Program-made: the position numbers and the translations under genes | Shown: piece after piece, positions 45,201-61,400 of the stretch | Numbering within the stretch: position 1 is the stretch's first letter | How the letters are laid out: every line of letters begins with the position of its first letter | Assembly (NCBI RefSeq): GCF_000189635.1 | Contig: NW_002476368.1 | Location: 496,001 to 560,000, forward strand | Source: Tetrahymena thermophila SB210 | Lineage: Eukaryota; Ciliophora; Oligohymenophorea; Hymenostomatida; Tetrahymenidae | Direction: 5' to 3' | DNA: 64,000 bases | Notes under the pieces: generated by a model | Databases searched by the model: none | What the model was told of the DNA's origin: nothing | Seen by the model: only the letters and a program-made list of their open reading frames with translations

Positions 45201-48200
45201 TTATAAGTTAATTAAAGGTTAATATTAATTAGTTATTTAATTAAATTAAAATTGGCAATTTTAGATATAAATTTAATCATAACTTAATTCTGTAGAAGTA
45301 TTTAAATTAGTTAAAGTATTCTTGTAGTCAATAAACTATAGGTTTTTATTATTATTAAATGTGACTTTGTTTATTTTTGTGCTATAAAGTATAGAACTAT
45401 GAATAAAATAACTTTAGATGCTATATGAACTTTTACCACAATTTGTAATTTCAAAAGTATCAAAATCGGCAAGTTAAATATCTTCTAAAAGAAAAAAACT
45501 GCTAAATTAACTTTTCTAAACTTTTAAATTAATTAAATTTAAGTTCTCAACAAAACTCATCTAAAATAAGTAAGATCTTTATTAAGAAATCAAGCCAATA
45601 TTTTAAACTGTTAAATTATTTATAGTAACGATTCTGCAATTAATAAAATTAAAAAATGAAAATTTTTCTTGATACTCCATCTTTACATTTTAAATTAAAA
45701 TATCTTAAATTATAACCTAATCTATGTTTTAAAATACGAATTAAACATCATAGAAACTTTGATCAGAGATTTTGATGTTTTATAAATAAATTTTTTAAAC
45801 ATTTTAATTAAATGTTAAATTTTTATCTTTAATGATAAAACTAAAATTGGTTAATTAAATTTAACTAAGAGGATAATCAGCAAACAAACTTTAAGTAATT
45901 ATTAAAGATTATAATTCATAATTATATGGAGAAATGCTTAAAATATTTTCGTTTAGCTGGTTGAAATTTATTTGAGAGAAATCTGAAGAAGAAATTTAAA
46001 TATTTATTATTTTTTTGAATGATAAATTTTTAGTATAATCCATCCCAAGTTAAGTAGACTGCTACTAAGAGAAAGGCTAAATGCTTTATATTTATTTTTA
46101 CATTTCAAAAAAAGTTTTTCCTCCTATAATTAAGTTACATTGAAGCTAATTTTAATTTATTTTTTTCAAGTAATAGTTGAGTGAATAATTTTGCTCAAAT
46201 ATTTGATTACTTGTAGCTAATATAACCCTTAAATCCTAGTTAATTTAGTTTAGAATTATATCAATTATTTTGAAATTTGCTATTTAAACCTAATCCAGCA
46301 AATAAGATTATTGTTACTAAATGTCAAGATAAAATAGTTCCAATTTGTTGTTAAAAAATAATAAATAAAATTATTCTTAAACAATAAATATCTTATTTAT
46401 TGAGTCATAAAGGTTTTATCTTCTAATAGTAGTTATATACTCTAGGTTTTATCTATTATGTATGTTTAGTTAAAAAGTAGAGTAAAGAATCAATAAGTTT
46501 TGAGTTATTTCCACCCTGTTGTATTATGAACCTGGAAATTTTAAAAATTAAATACCATTCATAGACTTCAAAGTAGAATAATCTTTGCAGTAAACAAGAT
46601 TTTCATTTAAATAGCTAAAGAATATTCTAGTATTTAATTCATCGATACTCATACTTGTAACTTCAGAGACCACTGTAATATTACTTATTTAGTTAAGATT
46701 TATATAATAAATTTACTCAAAACTTATTTTATTCAGACCTATTAAATATCCATTAAGAGATCCAATCCATATCAAACTCTCAGTCTCTTGAATAAATTTT
46801 ATATTATTTTTACTTTAACTTAAATTAAGAGAATAACTTTTATATTAATGAGTATTTATAAAATAAATAATTATGCTTCCGTCTAGAAGACCTAATATTA
46901 AAAAACTCTCTGAATTATTTAAGTAGTACTCTGATAAACTAGATTCTAATTATATTTGAAATAAAATATCCATTGCATAGTAATTGTAGTGAATTAATTT
47001 ATTATCTAGAGTTAAAAATACATCAAATAATAAAAACCTGTTAATTGAAAATCTTAACTCTTACTTAAACATAAAATCATCAATTTAATAGTTTAAATTC
47101 AGAAGTGCCTGAGTAAAATCATAAACTCTAATTTCATTTTAAAAGGCAATAATTAAATAGCGACTAAAATCAAAGTATTGAATATCTAAAGCCTATTAAT
47201 TGTTTAAAAGTGATCCAAGGTATAAGATTGTGTAGTTGCTGTAAAGATAAATAGAATTATTTTAACCAAGTATAAGATAAAAGACGTTTTAATATTGCTA
47301 GTTTGATTTTTAATATTTTACTTTTGTAAAAAAATTATTCTTATCTAATTATTGCTAAATAAAAAAATTAGTTAATTGAGAATAATTAACATAAAATATT
47401 TAGTTGTCACTAAAAACAAAGCAGCTATTTGTTATAAAATCTATACTCATTCCTTTAGCAAGAGGAAGTGAAGGAGTATTAAATTAGTAAAATTTAACTA
47501 AGAAAGAAACACTCTACAGATTTGTATAGATTATAGAGTAAATGTTACCAGTTTTATCTAGAAAAATAAGTTAATTAAAATCTTTGTCAAAAATTAAGCT
47601 ATTTACTGTATTAGGATTATTATTTGGAAAAGAACTTAAAATATTTATCAAAAAAATCATTTAATTTAAATCATAAACATAAATTTAGGCCATTAAAATA
47701 TTATCAGTAGATATTAGCAAATGACCATATTGTTCAACTAAAAGACTACAAGTTATAAACCCCTAAGTCTCAATTATGAATTCGTGTATAAATAAGAAAG
47801 AATTTCTGTCATATATTGTCACATCTTTTATTTTAATTTTAAAAAAAATTGGTTAGAAATAAAAAAAATGATATTCTTCATAATGAAAAAAATTATATTA
47901 TATTTTGTTAAATTATTGTTCAATGTATTTTTAATTTGTATTTAATCTTTTTTCATCTTCTTTAATTTTATAAAGTAATAATATTTACATGATTAAATTG
48001 AAGACTAAATAAGTATTATTTGCTATCCGTAAAGAATTAATTCAGATACATCTTACTTTAAAGTAGAAATTTGTCCAACTAATTATCCTTAAAAAGAATA
48101 TATTTAAACCTAATTTTTAAAGATATAAATATTTTGATTTTTTTCATCAATTTAAAAGTTAAAATTTGAGAGTATTTTATTTGATTATAGCTATAATTAT

Positions 48201-51200
48201 ATTTCATAGCTTAGCAAATTAACTACTATAAAAATTGGTTTATTAGATTGTGTTTAGCAAAATAAAAGCTAGCTAATTTATTTACATTATTAAATAATGC
48301 AATCTTTTTTTAAGTTTTTTACACTAGAAACCAACCTTAGATTGGTATCATAAAAATTAATATTTTTTCCGTAAATTGCAAAATAAGTTTAATTAGCTAA
48401 GCTATATACGACAAATCCATTAATAAGATCTATTCCTTAATTATTATTATTTTTACCTGTCTTATATTATTTTGTTATTATAACATCTTTTTTGCATGCT
48501 ACAAATATGTATTCTTCTTAAATTATTTAGTAATTAATTATTGGGTCATTTAAATTTCCAAAAAAGACCTCTTCTATTAAATAATGAGTTAATTAGTCAA
48601 AAATAATAAAACTTTTTTCTTTTATAACAAATACTAATCCTAGTTTGTAATTTTAGAGTACATCTATGATTAAATTTTAGACATCTTAGTATTAAGCTTA
48701 AGAATATAACTGCTTCTAAAAATATTATATATTTTAATTAGTTCCAAAAAATCCACTCTAAAATGAAGATATCATATTTTAGTCTGAATTTGTAAACTAA
48801 ATATTTTATTGTATTTGATTATATTAATAGAAGGTATTGTAAAAATAAAATATAGTCCCCTTTGGATAGTATTAAAATTAACTCATAGAGCAAAAGGTAG
48901 ATTTATTAAAAAGAATATGAACTATATAATAATATTTTTAGAAGCTATCTATTTCCTTTTTTATGTTCATTATTTATGTACCTGCTTATATTTGAATTGC
49001 TTAAAATATTTATGGATCTGATTTAAATGTGCAAAGCACGATAAAGCTATTTGATGAATTTATTTTATTAGTTTTTCCTAAAAAGAAATAAGAATCATCA
49101 TTTGGATCTACTGTATACGAAAAATCTACTAGACTTAATAGAGGAATGTTATTTACCTCTAAAACTTTCTACAGCTATTAATTTAAAATGATAAAACTTT
49201 AATTTTATATATATACATTAATTTCAAGTTATTATTGTGGATATTATCTAATTTTAGTCATAATTATATTGGCTTTAGTTTAAAATTAAGAAATAAATTT
49301 AGAGATATATGTTTTTAAGTCCAAGTAAAAAAGCTAGAATAAATTTGCTTATTATATTAGTAATCCTTACTGAGGTAGCAGAGATATAAATTTAATCTCA
49401 TTTGAATATTGATTAAAATTTATTTAATTGATCTAATCGGTTTAATAGTTGTAAACAAATAAACTCTAATTGAAAACCAATACACATAATTATTAGCTTG
49501 CAGATATTTTGGTGGTAAAATTTTAAGAAGTTAAATTTATTTTCCAGTTTTATTTTATTTCAAATTTATTTAAGTTCAAAACCAAAATTTTATTTACATA
49601 AGATATCAAAATATCTTAATTTTATAGATAATATATCTCCAAACATTAATCGCCATCTGATTTTATTGAAAATAAGTGCTGAAACTTGTAGATATGTGAA
49701 ATATCCCAAACAAAAACTCCCTCATTAGAGCAAGTTATTGTTAAATTGACTTCATCAATCACTAAAGTATACTTTATTTAACTTTATATTCTATCATAAG
49801 AAAAGTTGTAATTTTAAATTATGTATTTTTTTTTTTCAGAATTTGGCGTATTGCTATTTTCTACTTATATTAAATCAGACTATATAGCTTGTCCAACAGT
49901 AAATAATCTTTCCCGAGCATTAGTTTCTTCTATTGCAGGTAAAAAATATAAAATAGAAGGGTTATTAACAAGAACTTAGATAAATTTTGTATTTTCTAAA
50001 TTTAATTAATTATTAATAATTTACAATTCTAGATATTATATTTGATTATTGCTCAATAATATGAACAAAGTAGGTAACTATTATTTAATAACCATAGCTT
50101 AAATAATGTTAAATTTAGAAAAATTTAAAATTTATGAGATATTAAATTTTTTATCAGTGAATTAAATTTAGTTTTAGAACTGTAAAGCAAAATATTCAAC
50201 ATTTGCAAATTGAACTAAATTTAAACTTTAAGGAATTTAATTAAGTTTAAAAGCTAAACAATCAAATTAGCTAATTGTATAAACATAATAACTATTTTCA
50301 ACTATAAAAGTGTATTATTATTATTCAGTTATATTACTTGATAAAATTTTTGAAATTTTTGAATTAAAATTTTAGTTACATAAAAAACTGCGATTCGTAT
50401 AATATTCAATTTCTAAGTTACCACTTGAATTGATATTGATCAAATCTATTCTAATCCCTATTTAACTTGCTATTATTATCGCGTTGTTTAATATTTATAT
50501 TTACCCATTGTTAGTAGTAGCAATTTAATATTAATAAACATTATTGTTCTAGGGAATTAAGTTTTAAAATGATAATAACAGTTAAATTTCAATTAATTTT
50601 TTTTCTATTTAAATATTATAGCCAATCAAATAAGAATTTGATAAGCAAATTAATATAGGTTATTATTATTGTCCTAAGGATAGTTATATTTAGTTAAGAT
50701 AATATATTTAATTTTAAATTAAGTCCCATAAAACTAAGGCAAAGTCTTATCTTACTGCAAAAACTAAATTCTAAAATATTTAAATAGATATTAAATTGTT
50801 AGGAATTAAAATTTCTTGCAAAAACTATCCATTTTACCTTGATATTAATACAATTGAATTACTGAGCAAAATAATTACTGAATTATTTTAATACTAGAAT
50901 AGATCTTTAAAAACTCCTTCCTCATTAAAAGCAGAATCTGACGAATAAGAAAGAGGACATTGCTCAACTTAGATGCAAATATTCTATGAGGCATTCTAAT
51001 AATAGTTATTATTGCAGATAGCTACGCATTTTCCTATTTTTTGATCTGGTTTATTTGAATCTTATTAATAAAATAATCCTTATGGGCAATTAGAATAATA
51101 GCAAATACCATTATCCAAATAAAAGTCTTCAAAACATGAAAGGCAATTAAAATTTGAGTTACAATCATTACAACCTATTCCACAGTTTTCGTTGAATTAT

Positions 51201-51274
51201 TAAACCTAAGTCGCTACTAAATATATTTATACTAATAAAACAAAACTATTTATTTTTAAATTTTTTATTATCAT
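42219..51274 (-). CDS. Giant Cys-rich, beta-rich multi-pass surface protein A (2963 aa)
   Basis: Two exons: 47989-51274 and 42219-47824. The single intron of 164 nt (GTAAAT...AAAAG, phase 1) keeps frame exactly from ATG 51274 to TGA 42219-42221. Order: hydrophobic N-terminus that should be a signal peptide (SFVLLVQIYLVA); a furin-like Cys-rich block, residues about 30-120 (CGIGCNDCNSNFNCLSC); a long ectodomain of short beta repeats, probably propeller-like, to about 1650; a parallel-beta-helix-like region about 1670-2230 with FNNNTGINGGALFI and KASGGAIYF turns typical of pectin-lyase folds; a second Cys-rich block about 2280-2385 ending GCIKGYLGPLCEECDIF; a bundle of about eight membrane segments (about 2395-2770); and a Lys/Asn/Gln-rich cytoplasmic tail of some 190 residues. 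Known family: ciliate genomes hold many such putative transmembrane proteins of unknown function. A receptor or adhesin role is inference. The fold calls for the repeats are by pattern only. Confidence 0.82.
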
Positions 51275-52453
51275 TTTTTCGTACTTTAAATTATTTCTTC
51301 TACTTATTTATTCTATTTGAAGTTAAGTGCTACTTTAATTTTATATATTTTTATAGATGCCAAACATCTGAAAGTTTTTAAAATATTGAAGTTGTAGAGC
51401 TAGATTTTATTATTATTATTTATGAAAACAGTACAAAATCATTTCATTTAATTATTTCTATTTTCAATTTAATATCATTATAAATATGACAATTTTTAAA
51501 GCTTCAAATATTAAATTAATTACTTAGTATTTTTCATTATATTTAATTGATTTGATTTGATTTAATTAATCATAATATAATTTATATTTAATCTTATAAT
51601 AATAAATATCATGTTTTGTTGTTAATTAAATATCTTAATAAGTTTATTTAGCGTTATTATTTGTTAATATTATTATTATAGTAATAATTAGACATTAAAT
51701 ATTTTGATAAATTTAATATTTTAATTCAAAAAATATAAGTTTATTTAAAAATGTTTTTTAATTGTATTATTCAAAAAAATCACAAATATCAGTTATTTAT
51801 ATAAAATTTAAAAAATATTTTTAATTAATAATTTATTAAGCTTCTATTTTATCAAACATTTAATAATTACCTCTTTTTCTTATATTTTAGAGTGTTTACC
51901 ATATACAGCATTACTCATTAATTTGAAAAAACCAATTAAAAAATAAAATGAGTATTTTATGATGAAAAAAGGTCTGAAAATTAAATAAAGAGAGGTATAT
52001 GTATTTTTAGTATAAGAATATTCAACTAAATTTAATTAAAATAATATCAAATATAAAAATTTTTAGCTCAATTAAAAATATTTAGAATAAATTATGATAG
52101 ATATTGAGATAATGATAAATACAGTTTAGGAAAAATAATAAATTTATGAAACAATAAATAAAAATAGAAATTTAAAAATACAATAATTAGTTAGTTAATT
52201 ATTTTTTCAATTAGTAATGTCATTTTACTAACTAAAAATGATGTCCTCTTAAATTTAATTATTTATATTCGAAAATGTGATTTATCTAATATTAGAATCG
52301 ATAATTAGTGGATTTGGTGAAAGATCCTTTTATTTTTGAGTTTTTTTATTTTATTTACTATGAAAATCATACTAATTGATTTCTTTTTAATTTCTTTTTC
52401 TTTTAATTTTATTAGATGATGTCGATTATTAACTTTTCAAATCTTAAATAAAA
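51275..52453. other. Spacer between giant genes A and B
   Basis: 1.2 kb of AT-rich DNA holding the promoter of gene A and the 3' end of gene B. No gene seen. Confidence 0.5.
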
Positions 52454-55400
52454 TCATTTTGTTAAGAATGATTGATAAATTTTAATTAATTTTATGAAAT
52501 AAAATTAAAATTTTGAGGTTATTAATTTTTAGTTAGTTCTTTGTTTAGTTTGGTCTCTGTTTGAAATGAGTTAACTTTTTTTTACAAATTTAAAATTAAT
52601 TAAAATTAAAATATTATTTAACTAAATACCTAAGTGTGTTCTTTGGGATAGAGAGCGATTTCGTTAAATAATTAAATTACAAAATGCTTATCCTACAATA
52701 ATACAATGAATTTGCTTTTATAGAAAGATCCATCTTTTATATGTTTATATATTAGTATGATGGATATAAGTAAATTTATCAAAGTATTTTTTAGACAAAA
52801 TAAACCTTAATAAAAATCGTAATATTCTACCAATAATATTAAATTTTGATTTAATTTTCTCATTTAAAATTAATGCTATTAAATACAAGGTGCCAAAGGA
52901 ATAAAAGAAGAAAATCAATAATTGTAAAGCAATAGATTAATATATTTCATTTATGAAAGATAGTATAATATTAACCATAATATATAAGTTAACTAAAATT
53001 TCTGTTTTTTATAAATTATGGATCTAAATAGGTTTAAATACTATCAAGAGCTTTACATATATACCGATAAAAGTAATCATAGCTAGTTTTGAAAAACTTA
53101 TCTGAGCAATAAACGCATTTAAATTAAAAATAAGAATTTTTAAAATGATTCTTAACAAATCAAAATAGTAATATTAAGGCTTGTATTCTGAGTAGAAATA
53201 TCCATAAGTATATTTTATTTTGCAATAATTAAGATTTTACTTAGCTTTGCTAAGTTGGTAAAAAATGAAAAATGGAATGAGGTAGAAAACTATCAATATA
53301 GAACTAGCAAACATAGTATTAAATTTTCGATATTCCTAGTCTGTACAACTGATACCTATATCTAGTAAAACATATGACATATTTCCTATATTCCTGCACT
53401 AAAAAGAAGATACAAAGTAGATCATAGAATTAGGAAAGAAGTATATGAACATAACATTAAGCATAGTATAAATATGGTATTTTTTTACATTCAAAATTTT
53501 TATTTTTTTAAAAAGTAAAAAAATAATAAAAAGGATCAATGATAAAAAAATAGGACTGAATGCTTAAATTAAGTGATTAACTTTGATTCTATCTACTCTA
53601 TTTTTGATTATATTATTTACATAACAATCTAGCAAGCTTTAAAATTTAAGTTAAGGACCTTAAAATAAGTCAAAAATGCTAGTAATATTTTATTAAAATT
53701 CATTTATTTTTAATTTTATTAGGAATTACATAATTTATAAGTAATTAATAAGTATTTTAAGGTAAAAGCTAGAATAGTCTTTAACAGAACTTTTAGATAT
53801 TGGTAAAATCGAACTATATCTTAAGTAATAGCATGTTTGAGTAAATATGAAGCTATTCATAAAAAGTATAGTGCTAATTAAGCCATATGCTATTATAAAT
53901 ATTATTATACCAAATATATACAAAATTTATACAGTTAAAGAAGAACACTAAGCGCATTCAAACTAAGAAAATTATTTCCTAGTATACCTGTTTTACCATA
54001 CAACTCCAAAAATATCACATTGTTCACACAAAGGGCCAACATATCCTTTTATACACCCATTTATAGAACTAACCTCTTATTCTTAGCAGCTAAGAGGATT
54101 GTTAACACATTAAATAATTTGATCTGAATGTTTACTTATTCTCCAGTACCCTGATTTTACCAAAATAGTATTTCTTTAACATTAATCAGCTGTTACTGGA
54201 CATTACTAACAGCCGTGTTAGATGTTTTAATTGCTAATATAGCTTACATTATAATTATTATATTCTTATAAAGAGTAGAAACCTATTTGGCAATATTAGC
54301 AACTATATAAACTGAATATTAAATGCTTAAACTCTTCTCCTAATTAACAGTTTCTAAATTAAATAAAAATTAAAATAGGTTTTTATGAAAGTTCATTTGT
54401 TTTATAATTTAATTGTAAATATCCTACACCAAGAGGTTAACCTGTAATAGAGACTTAAGTAAAAAGAAAACAGTTTATTCCAGATTAGAATGATTCAGAA
54501 CGGATTATAATTTAACCTTCTAACTATACTTACTATTGATCTATAGATTAAAGGGAAAAGCTAAATTGTGAAAGTTCATTTTAAATATAAGTTTGATATT
54601 GACTGCTTTGATAAATATCAGTTTTGAAATTTAATTAATTATTTTCTTCATCTTTTAAACCTAAAGCTATATTTAGCTTATCTCCACTTTTTAAGTTTAA
54701 TATATTAAGTTATCCAGAGTACTAATCTTAATTTATATTTTAATTATTTTTAAATTAATATTAAACTGGTTCTTAATCTTAAGAAGATATTGAAATAACT
54801 TCAATACTTGATAATCCAATATTGTAATTTTAACCAAAAATGTCAGCAGTGTTGTTATGTATATTTAGTAGTTAAATTTAACGAAGCAATTCAGAAGAAT
54901 AACTATACATATCAGAATTTTGAATTCTAAAACCTCCACCTATTTAAGCATGATTTTATTTTAAACTGCATAGTTGATCAAAATTAATAATTCCTTGTTG
55001 TTCTTTTAAATAAATTGCTCCACCACTAGCTTTAGCTATATTTCCTAAAAATGTTGAGTTAAAAATATTTAATTAAATGGAATTATTTTTAATAAATAAA
55101 GCACCACCATTGATTCCTGTATTATTAACAAATTAGCTATTTCTAATAAATATGCTTTAAAAATTAACAAGATACATTGCAGCATTGTTTCTTAGATAAT
55201 TAATTTCATTAATGTCTATTTAATTTGCTTACAAATTAATTAAAAATGAATTTATGCTAGATAAGAGGTTATCTTAAATTGAGAGGTTTTATAATTAAAT
55301 AAAATCATTTTTTAGTTATTATGTAATATTTTAATTGGTTTCAACATTCTTATAGTTTACAAATTATATGTTTTTATTATTATTAAATATGATTTCATTT

Positions 55401-58400
55401 ATTTTAGTGCTATAAAAAATAGAACCGTAGATAAAATAACTTTCTATACTTTAATAGCTTTTATCACAATAAGTTATGTTTAAAGTATTCATATTAACAA
55501 TTTATATATTTTCTAAAAGAAAAATACCACTAAAAAAACTTTTCTAAAGTGTTAATTAAATTATATTTAAGTTCACAATAGAATTCATCTAAAATAGATA
55601 TGACTACTATTTAGAGATTATGTTGATGTTTTAAATTATCAAATTGTGAATTGTTACAACTCTACAATTAATAAAATAAAAAAGTGATAGTTTTTCCTGA
55701 TATTCTAAATTTAAATTTTCAATTAAAATGTCTTAAATTATAATTGAATCAATATTTTAAAATAAGAATTAGACGTCTTTGAGATTTTGATCAGAAATTT
55801 CTATATTTTAGAGTTAAATTATTTACATTTTTTGATTAAATGTTATATTTTTGTCTTTTAAAATAAACTTAAAGTTAGTTAATTAAATTTAATTTAGAGG
55901 ATATTCATATAATAAATCTTGAGTTATAATTAAATTTTATCTTACAGAGGAATATGGAGCAATACTTAGTATAACTTCGCTCAGACCTTAATAGCTTATT
56001 TTCGAAAAATCTGAAGTCAATATTTATATTAATATAAGTTTTTTTTAAGTTAGATTAGAAAAATAATCCATTGCAAGCTAAGTAGGCTGCTATTGTGAGA
56101 AAGGCTAAATACTTTATATTTATTTTTACATTTCAAAAAAAGTTAATCCTCCAATTACCAAATTACATTCAAACTAATTTAAATAAATTTTTTTCAAGTA
56201 ATAGTTGATTGAATAATTTTGTTCAAATATTTGATTGCTTGTAGCTAATATAATTTTTAAGTCTTAGTTATTTTAGTTGTAAATTATATCTATTATTTAT
56301 ATATTCATTATTTGGACCTAATCCAATAAATAAGATTGCTGATTCTAAATATCTAGATAAAATAACTCCAATTTGCTATTATAAATTAGCAAATAAAACT
56401 ACTCCTAAATAATAAATAACTTATTTATTGAGTCATAAAGATTTTATCTTCTAATATTAGTTATATACTAAAGACTTAATCTATCATGAATATTTAATTA
56501 AAAAGTAGAGTAAAGGATCAATAAGTTTTAAGTGATTTCTATTCTATTATATTAAGATCCTGGAAAATTTAAAAGGTAGACATCATTAATAGATGATGAT
56601 TAAATTGAATAATCTTTGCAATAAACAAGATTTTAATTTAAATAGCTAAAGAAAACTCTTTTATTTAATTCATCGATACTCATACTTGTAATTTCATAAA
56701 CTGTATTATTACTTATTTAATTGAGATTTATTTTATAAAGTTACTCAAAATTTGTTTTATTTAGACCAATTAATTGCCCATTAAGAGATCCAATCCAAAT
56801 GAAGTTTTCAGTTTCTTGAATATATTTTATGCTATTTTTACTTTAACTTAAATTTAGAGAATAGCTTTTATATTAATGAGTATTAATAAAATAAATGATT
56901 ACACTTCCGTCTATTAAGCCTAATATTATTACATCTTCTAATTTATTTAATTAGTATTCAGATAAAATAGAGTTTAATTATATTTGAAATAAAACATCCA
57001 TTTCTTAATAATTGTAATGTATTATTTTATTATCTACAGTTAAAAATATATCAGATGTTAAAAATTTATTGACTGAATATTTTAACTCTGACTTAAATAA
57101 TAAATCATCAATCTGAATATTGATATTTAGCATAACCTCACTAATATCATAAACTCTGATTTAATTTACAAATGCAATTATTAAATTACGATTAACTTAA
57201 GAATATTAAATTTCTAAAATTTGCTAATTGTTTAATATTGATCCAGTGTATAAGACTGTTTAGTTATTGTAAAAGTAAATAGTATTATTTTAACCAAGAA
57301 TAAGATAAAAGCTACTTAAAATATTATTTTAATAATTTATTTTTATAAAAAATGTATTTTTAACTAATTATTACTAAATATAAGAATTGGTTTACTGTGA
57401 GTAATTGATGTAAAATATTTAGTTCTCACTAAAAACCAAGCAACTATTTGTTATAAAATCGATACTCATACCTTTAGCTAGAGGCATTTAAGGATTATTA
57501 AATTAATAAAATTTTACTATGAATGAAACAGTTTATAAATTTGTATAAATTATAGAATAGATGTTACCAGTTCTATCAAGAAAGTTAAGCAAATTATAAT
57601 CTTTATCATAAATTAAGCTTATTACAACATTTAGATTATTACTTGGAAAATAATTCAAAATACTTGTCACAAAAGTCATTTTGCTTATATCATAAACAAA
57701 TATTTAACCCATCTGAATATTGTCAGTAGATATCAGCAAATGATTATACTATTCCACTATAAGATTACAAACAATATATCCTTCAGTCTAAATTACAAAT
57801 TCATGTAAAAATTAAAAATTTTTTCTGTCATATATACTTATATCTATTATTTAATATTTTAAATTATTACAAATAAATAAATTGTATAAAAAAAAGTGAT
57901 TTTTTATTAATTAATTTTAATTTTTAAATTACATAAAATTATTATCTAAAATGCCAATATCAATTGATAAAAACTAAAAAAATTTTTTTAGTTGATGAAA
58001 AAATGACTATAATCCTATTTAAATTTTTCAAAAATAAAAGTTTCTTTAAAAATAACTAAAAATTAAAAAATAAATAAAAAATAATCATTTATTTAACTAA
58101 AAAATAAATAAGCATCAAAAAAACACCCAAAAAAAATAAAATAATTTTAATTTATTTAAAAAATTTACATGACTAAGACGATGACTATAAGACTATTATT
58201 TATTATCTAAAAATAAGTAAATCTGATATTTGTTCTTTTAAGTTTTAAATTATTTCAATTTACTATCCTTCAAATGAGAAGATTTATAAAAATTTTTTAA
58301 AGATAAAGATGTTTTGATTTTCAGCATCAATCTAAAAATTAAAACTTGGATCTAGATCAATTTAAAATATTTTTTATAATATTTAATAGTTTATCAAATC

Positions 58401-61400
58401 AAATATTAATAAAATCTATTTGCTTCCTTAGGTCTTACAAAATAAAGTCGAACTGATTTCCTTACAATTCGATATGATAACCCCATCTTATTAATTACTA
58501 ACAGTATGAATTAAGGTAAAATTAAGATTAAAAAGTTAAATTTATTGACCATAAGTTATTATATAAGTTTTATCATTTATGCTGTAAGATATACATCCAT
58601 TTAAAAAATCCATTTACAAAGTACTATTATAACCTGAGCTGTATCCTTTTACTATTAAAACATCTTTCTTACAAGCTATAAAAACGTTTTCTTCTTAAAT
58701 TATATAATAACTTATTATTGTGTCTTCTTATTTTCCAAAAAATACTTCTTCAATTAAGGCATTATTGTAAATATTAAAAGATAGAAAACTTCTTTGTTTT
58801 ATTACTAGTATTACTCCCATTTTATAATTTTGAATTACATCAACTATCACATTTTAACTACTATTTTGTTCATTTGATGTATAAAGTTATTTCTAAAAAA
58901 ATTATATATTCTAATGACTACCAATAAATCCACTTGAAAATGTAGATATTTGATTTTAATTTTTATTTACAAATTGCGTTTATTATTAATTTTTATTTAA
59001 TTAATAGAATCCATTATAAAAGTAAAATACGTTAGTTTTATGATAGTATTAAAATTATATGACACTGCTGTATGTAGGTTTATTAATAAGTAAAGTAATT
59101 ATGTAGTAGTAAATTGAGTAGTCATCAAGCTACTTAATTATATTAAGTATTTGCTAACCTCCTGTCACTTGGATTGCTTAATATATTTATGGATCTGACT
59201 TAAATATGCATAACACTACAGTACTATAAGATGAGTTTATTTAGGTGGTTTTTCCTAAAAAATAGTAAGAATCATCGCTTGTGCTGTCCGCAAAAGAAAA
59301 ATCATTTAAGCTTAGTAATGGAATGTTATTAACCGCTAAAATTTATTACAAATTTTAATCTAAAATATTAAAGCTCTAATCTTATGCATAGATATTTACT
59401 TCAAATTTCAATTCTGAGAAATATCTTATTTTAGTCATTAATATATCAGCTTAAGTTGAAAAATTAAAGTTAATATGTGAATTAAAATTATTTAAATCAA
59501 GCTAATAAAGTTATAACTAATTTGCTAATTATACAAGTAGTTGATCTTTTGGTAGTATAAATATAGATTAAATCAGGTTTATATTTTAATTAAATGTAAT
59601 TAATTTCAATTAATCATTTGAATATTGATATATAAATAAATTCGAATTAAAGATAATTACACAGTAAGACGAGCTAACAGATACTTTCGGGGATATATTT
59701 TAGGAGATTTAATTAATTGTCCAAATTTATTTGATTGCAAATTAACTTAAATTTAAAATTACAATTCTATTATTAAATAATATTAAAATATCATAATTTT
59801 AAAGATGATGCAATTCTAAGCATTAATCACCATTAGATTTTATTGAATATAAATATTAAAATCTATAAATGTGTGAAATATCCCAAAAAAATATGCCTTC
59901 AGCTGCACAATTTATCAAAAAATTAATTGAGTCAATTACTAAGGTGTATTAAATTAAGTTTGAAATTCTATCATAAGAAAATTAATAATTTTAGATTACA
60001 TACTACTGTTTTTCATTATTAAGAGTATTTTTTATTTTTAATGCAACTGATTATATATTTTCTCCAACGATAAAAAGTCTCTCTTGAGTTTATGTTCCTG
60101 ATAGCGCAGGTAAATAATATAAATAGGTAGGATTATTAATAATAATAAATATTTGTTTTATATTTTCTATGGTAATTTAATTATTTATCGATTATAATTC
60201 TAATAGCTATATTTATTGATTGCTTAGTAATATTATCAATATAGATAATTCTTCATAATAAATAATCATTACTTAAATGATGTTAGCCTAAGAAAAATTT
60301 AATGTTTATAAGTTGTTAAATTTATTATCAGTTATTTCAACCTATTATTAAAATTATATAGCATAATATTCACTACTTGGCAATTAAATTAAAGAAATAC
60401 TTTAGGGAATTTAATTAAATTTGATAGATATGCATTCAGATTAGCTTATTACGTAAATATTAAAATTATTTTCTAAAATAAAAGTATATTATTTTTCTAA
60501 GTTAATTTATAATATTTAAGTTAATTTTGTTTAAAAATTTTATTAGCACACAAAATTATGATTAGTAAGAAAATAAATTTCAAAGTTGTTATCTGAATTT
60601 ATATTCATTTAATCTATCCTAATACCTTATTAGTTAGTAATTATTATTAAATCATCTAATATTTATATTTATGAATTTAAAGGAAAACTGTAATTGTATT
60701 TTTTACTAGCCTAAGGAGATAAATTTGGTAGTGATAACAGCAATTAAAACTCAATTAAGCTTTTCTCTATTTAAATATTATAAACAATTAAATATGAATT
60801 TTATAAGCAAAATAATATTGGATATTAGTTTTGCTTTAAGGATATTTCTATTTAATTAAGAATAAAAAATTGATTTTAATCTAAATCCCACAAAACTAAT
60901 GCTAAATCTTATCTAACTGCTACTACTGTATTTTAATAAACCTATACAGATAGTATATTTTTAGGTAAAGCTACCTCTTGCAAAAACTATCCATTTTATC
61001 TTTATATTTATATTATTGAATTACTTAGTAAAACTATAATTGTATCATTATTGTATTAGAAAATATCTTTAAATATTCCACCATCACGAAAAATAAATTC
61101 TGATTAATATGAAAGAGGGCATTGCTCAACTTTGATACAAGAGTTCTAAGAGGAACTCTAGAAATAGTTATCATTGCAAATTGCTACACATTTTCCAAGA
61201 TTTTTATTTGCATTCTAAGAATCTTGTTAATAAAATAATCCTTAAGGACAGTTAGAATATGAGCAAACGCCTTACTACAATTAGAAACCTTCAATACAAT
61301 TTATACAGTTAAATTATGTGGTACACATCATACAACCTAATCCACAATTTAAGTTAAAATTAGAGACCTTATTAACTGATATTTTTAAAAAAGTTAAGAA

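Noticed and set aside
48788-49021. Possible second intron in giant gene A near 48.8-49.0 kb, suggested by a GTACAT site
   Set aside because: The frame from the ATG at 51274 continues through it without TGA and stays in phase to the intron at 47988.
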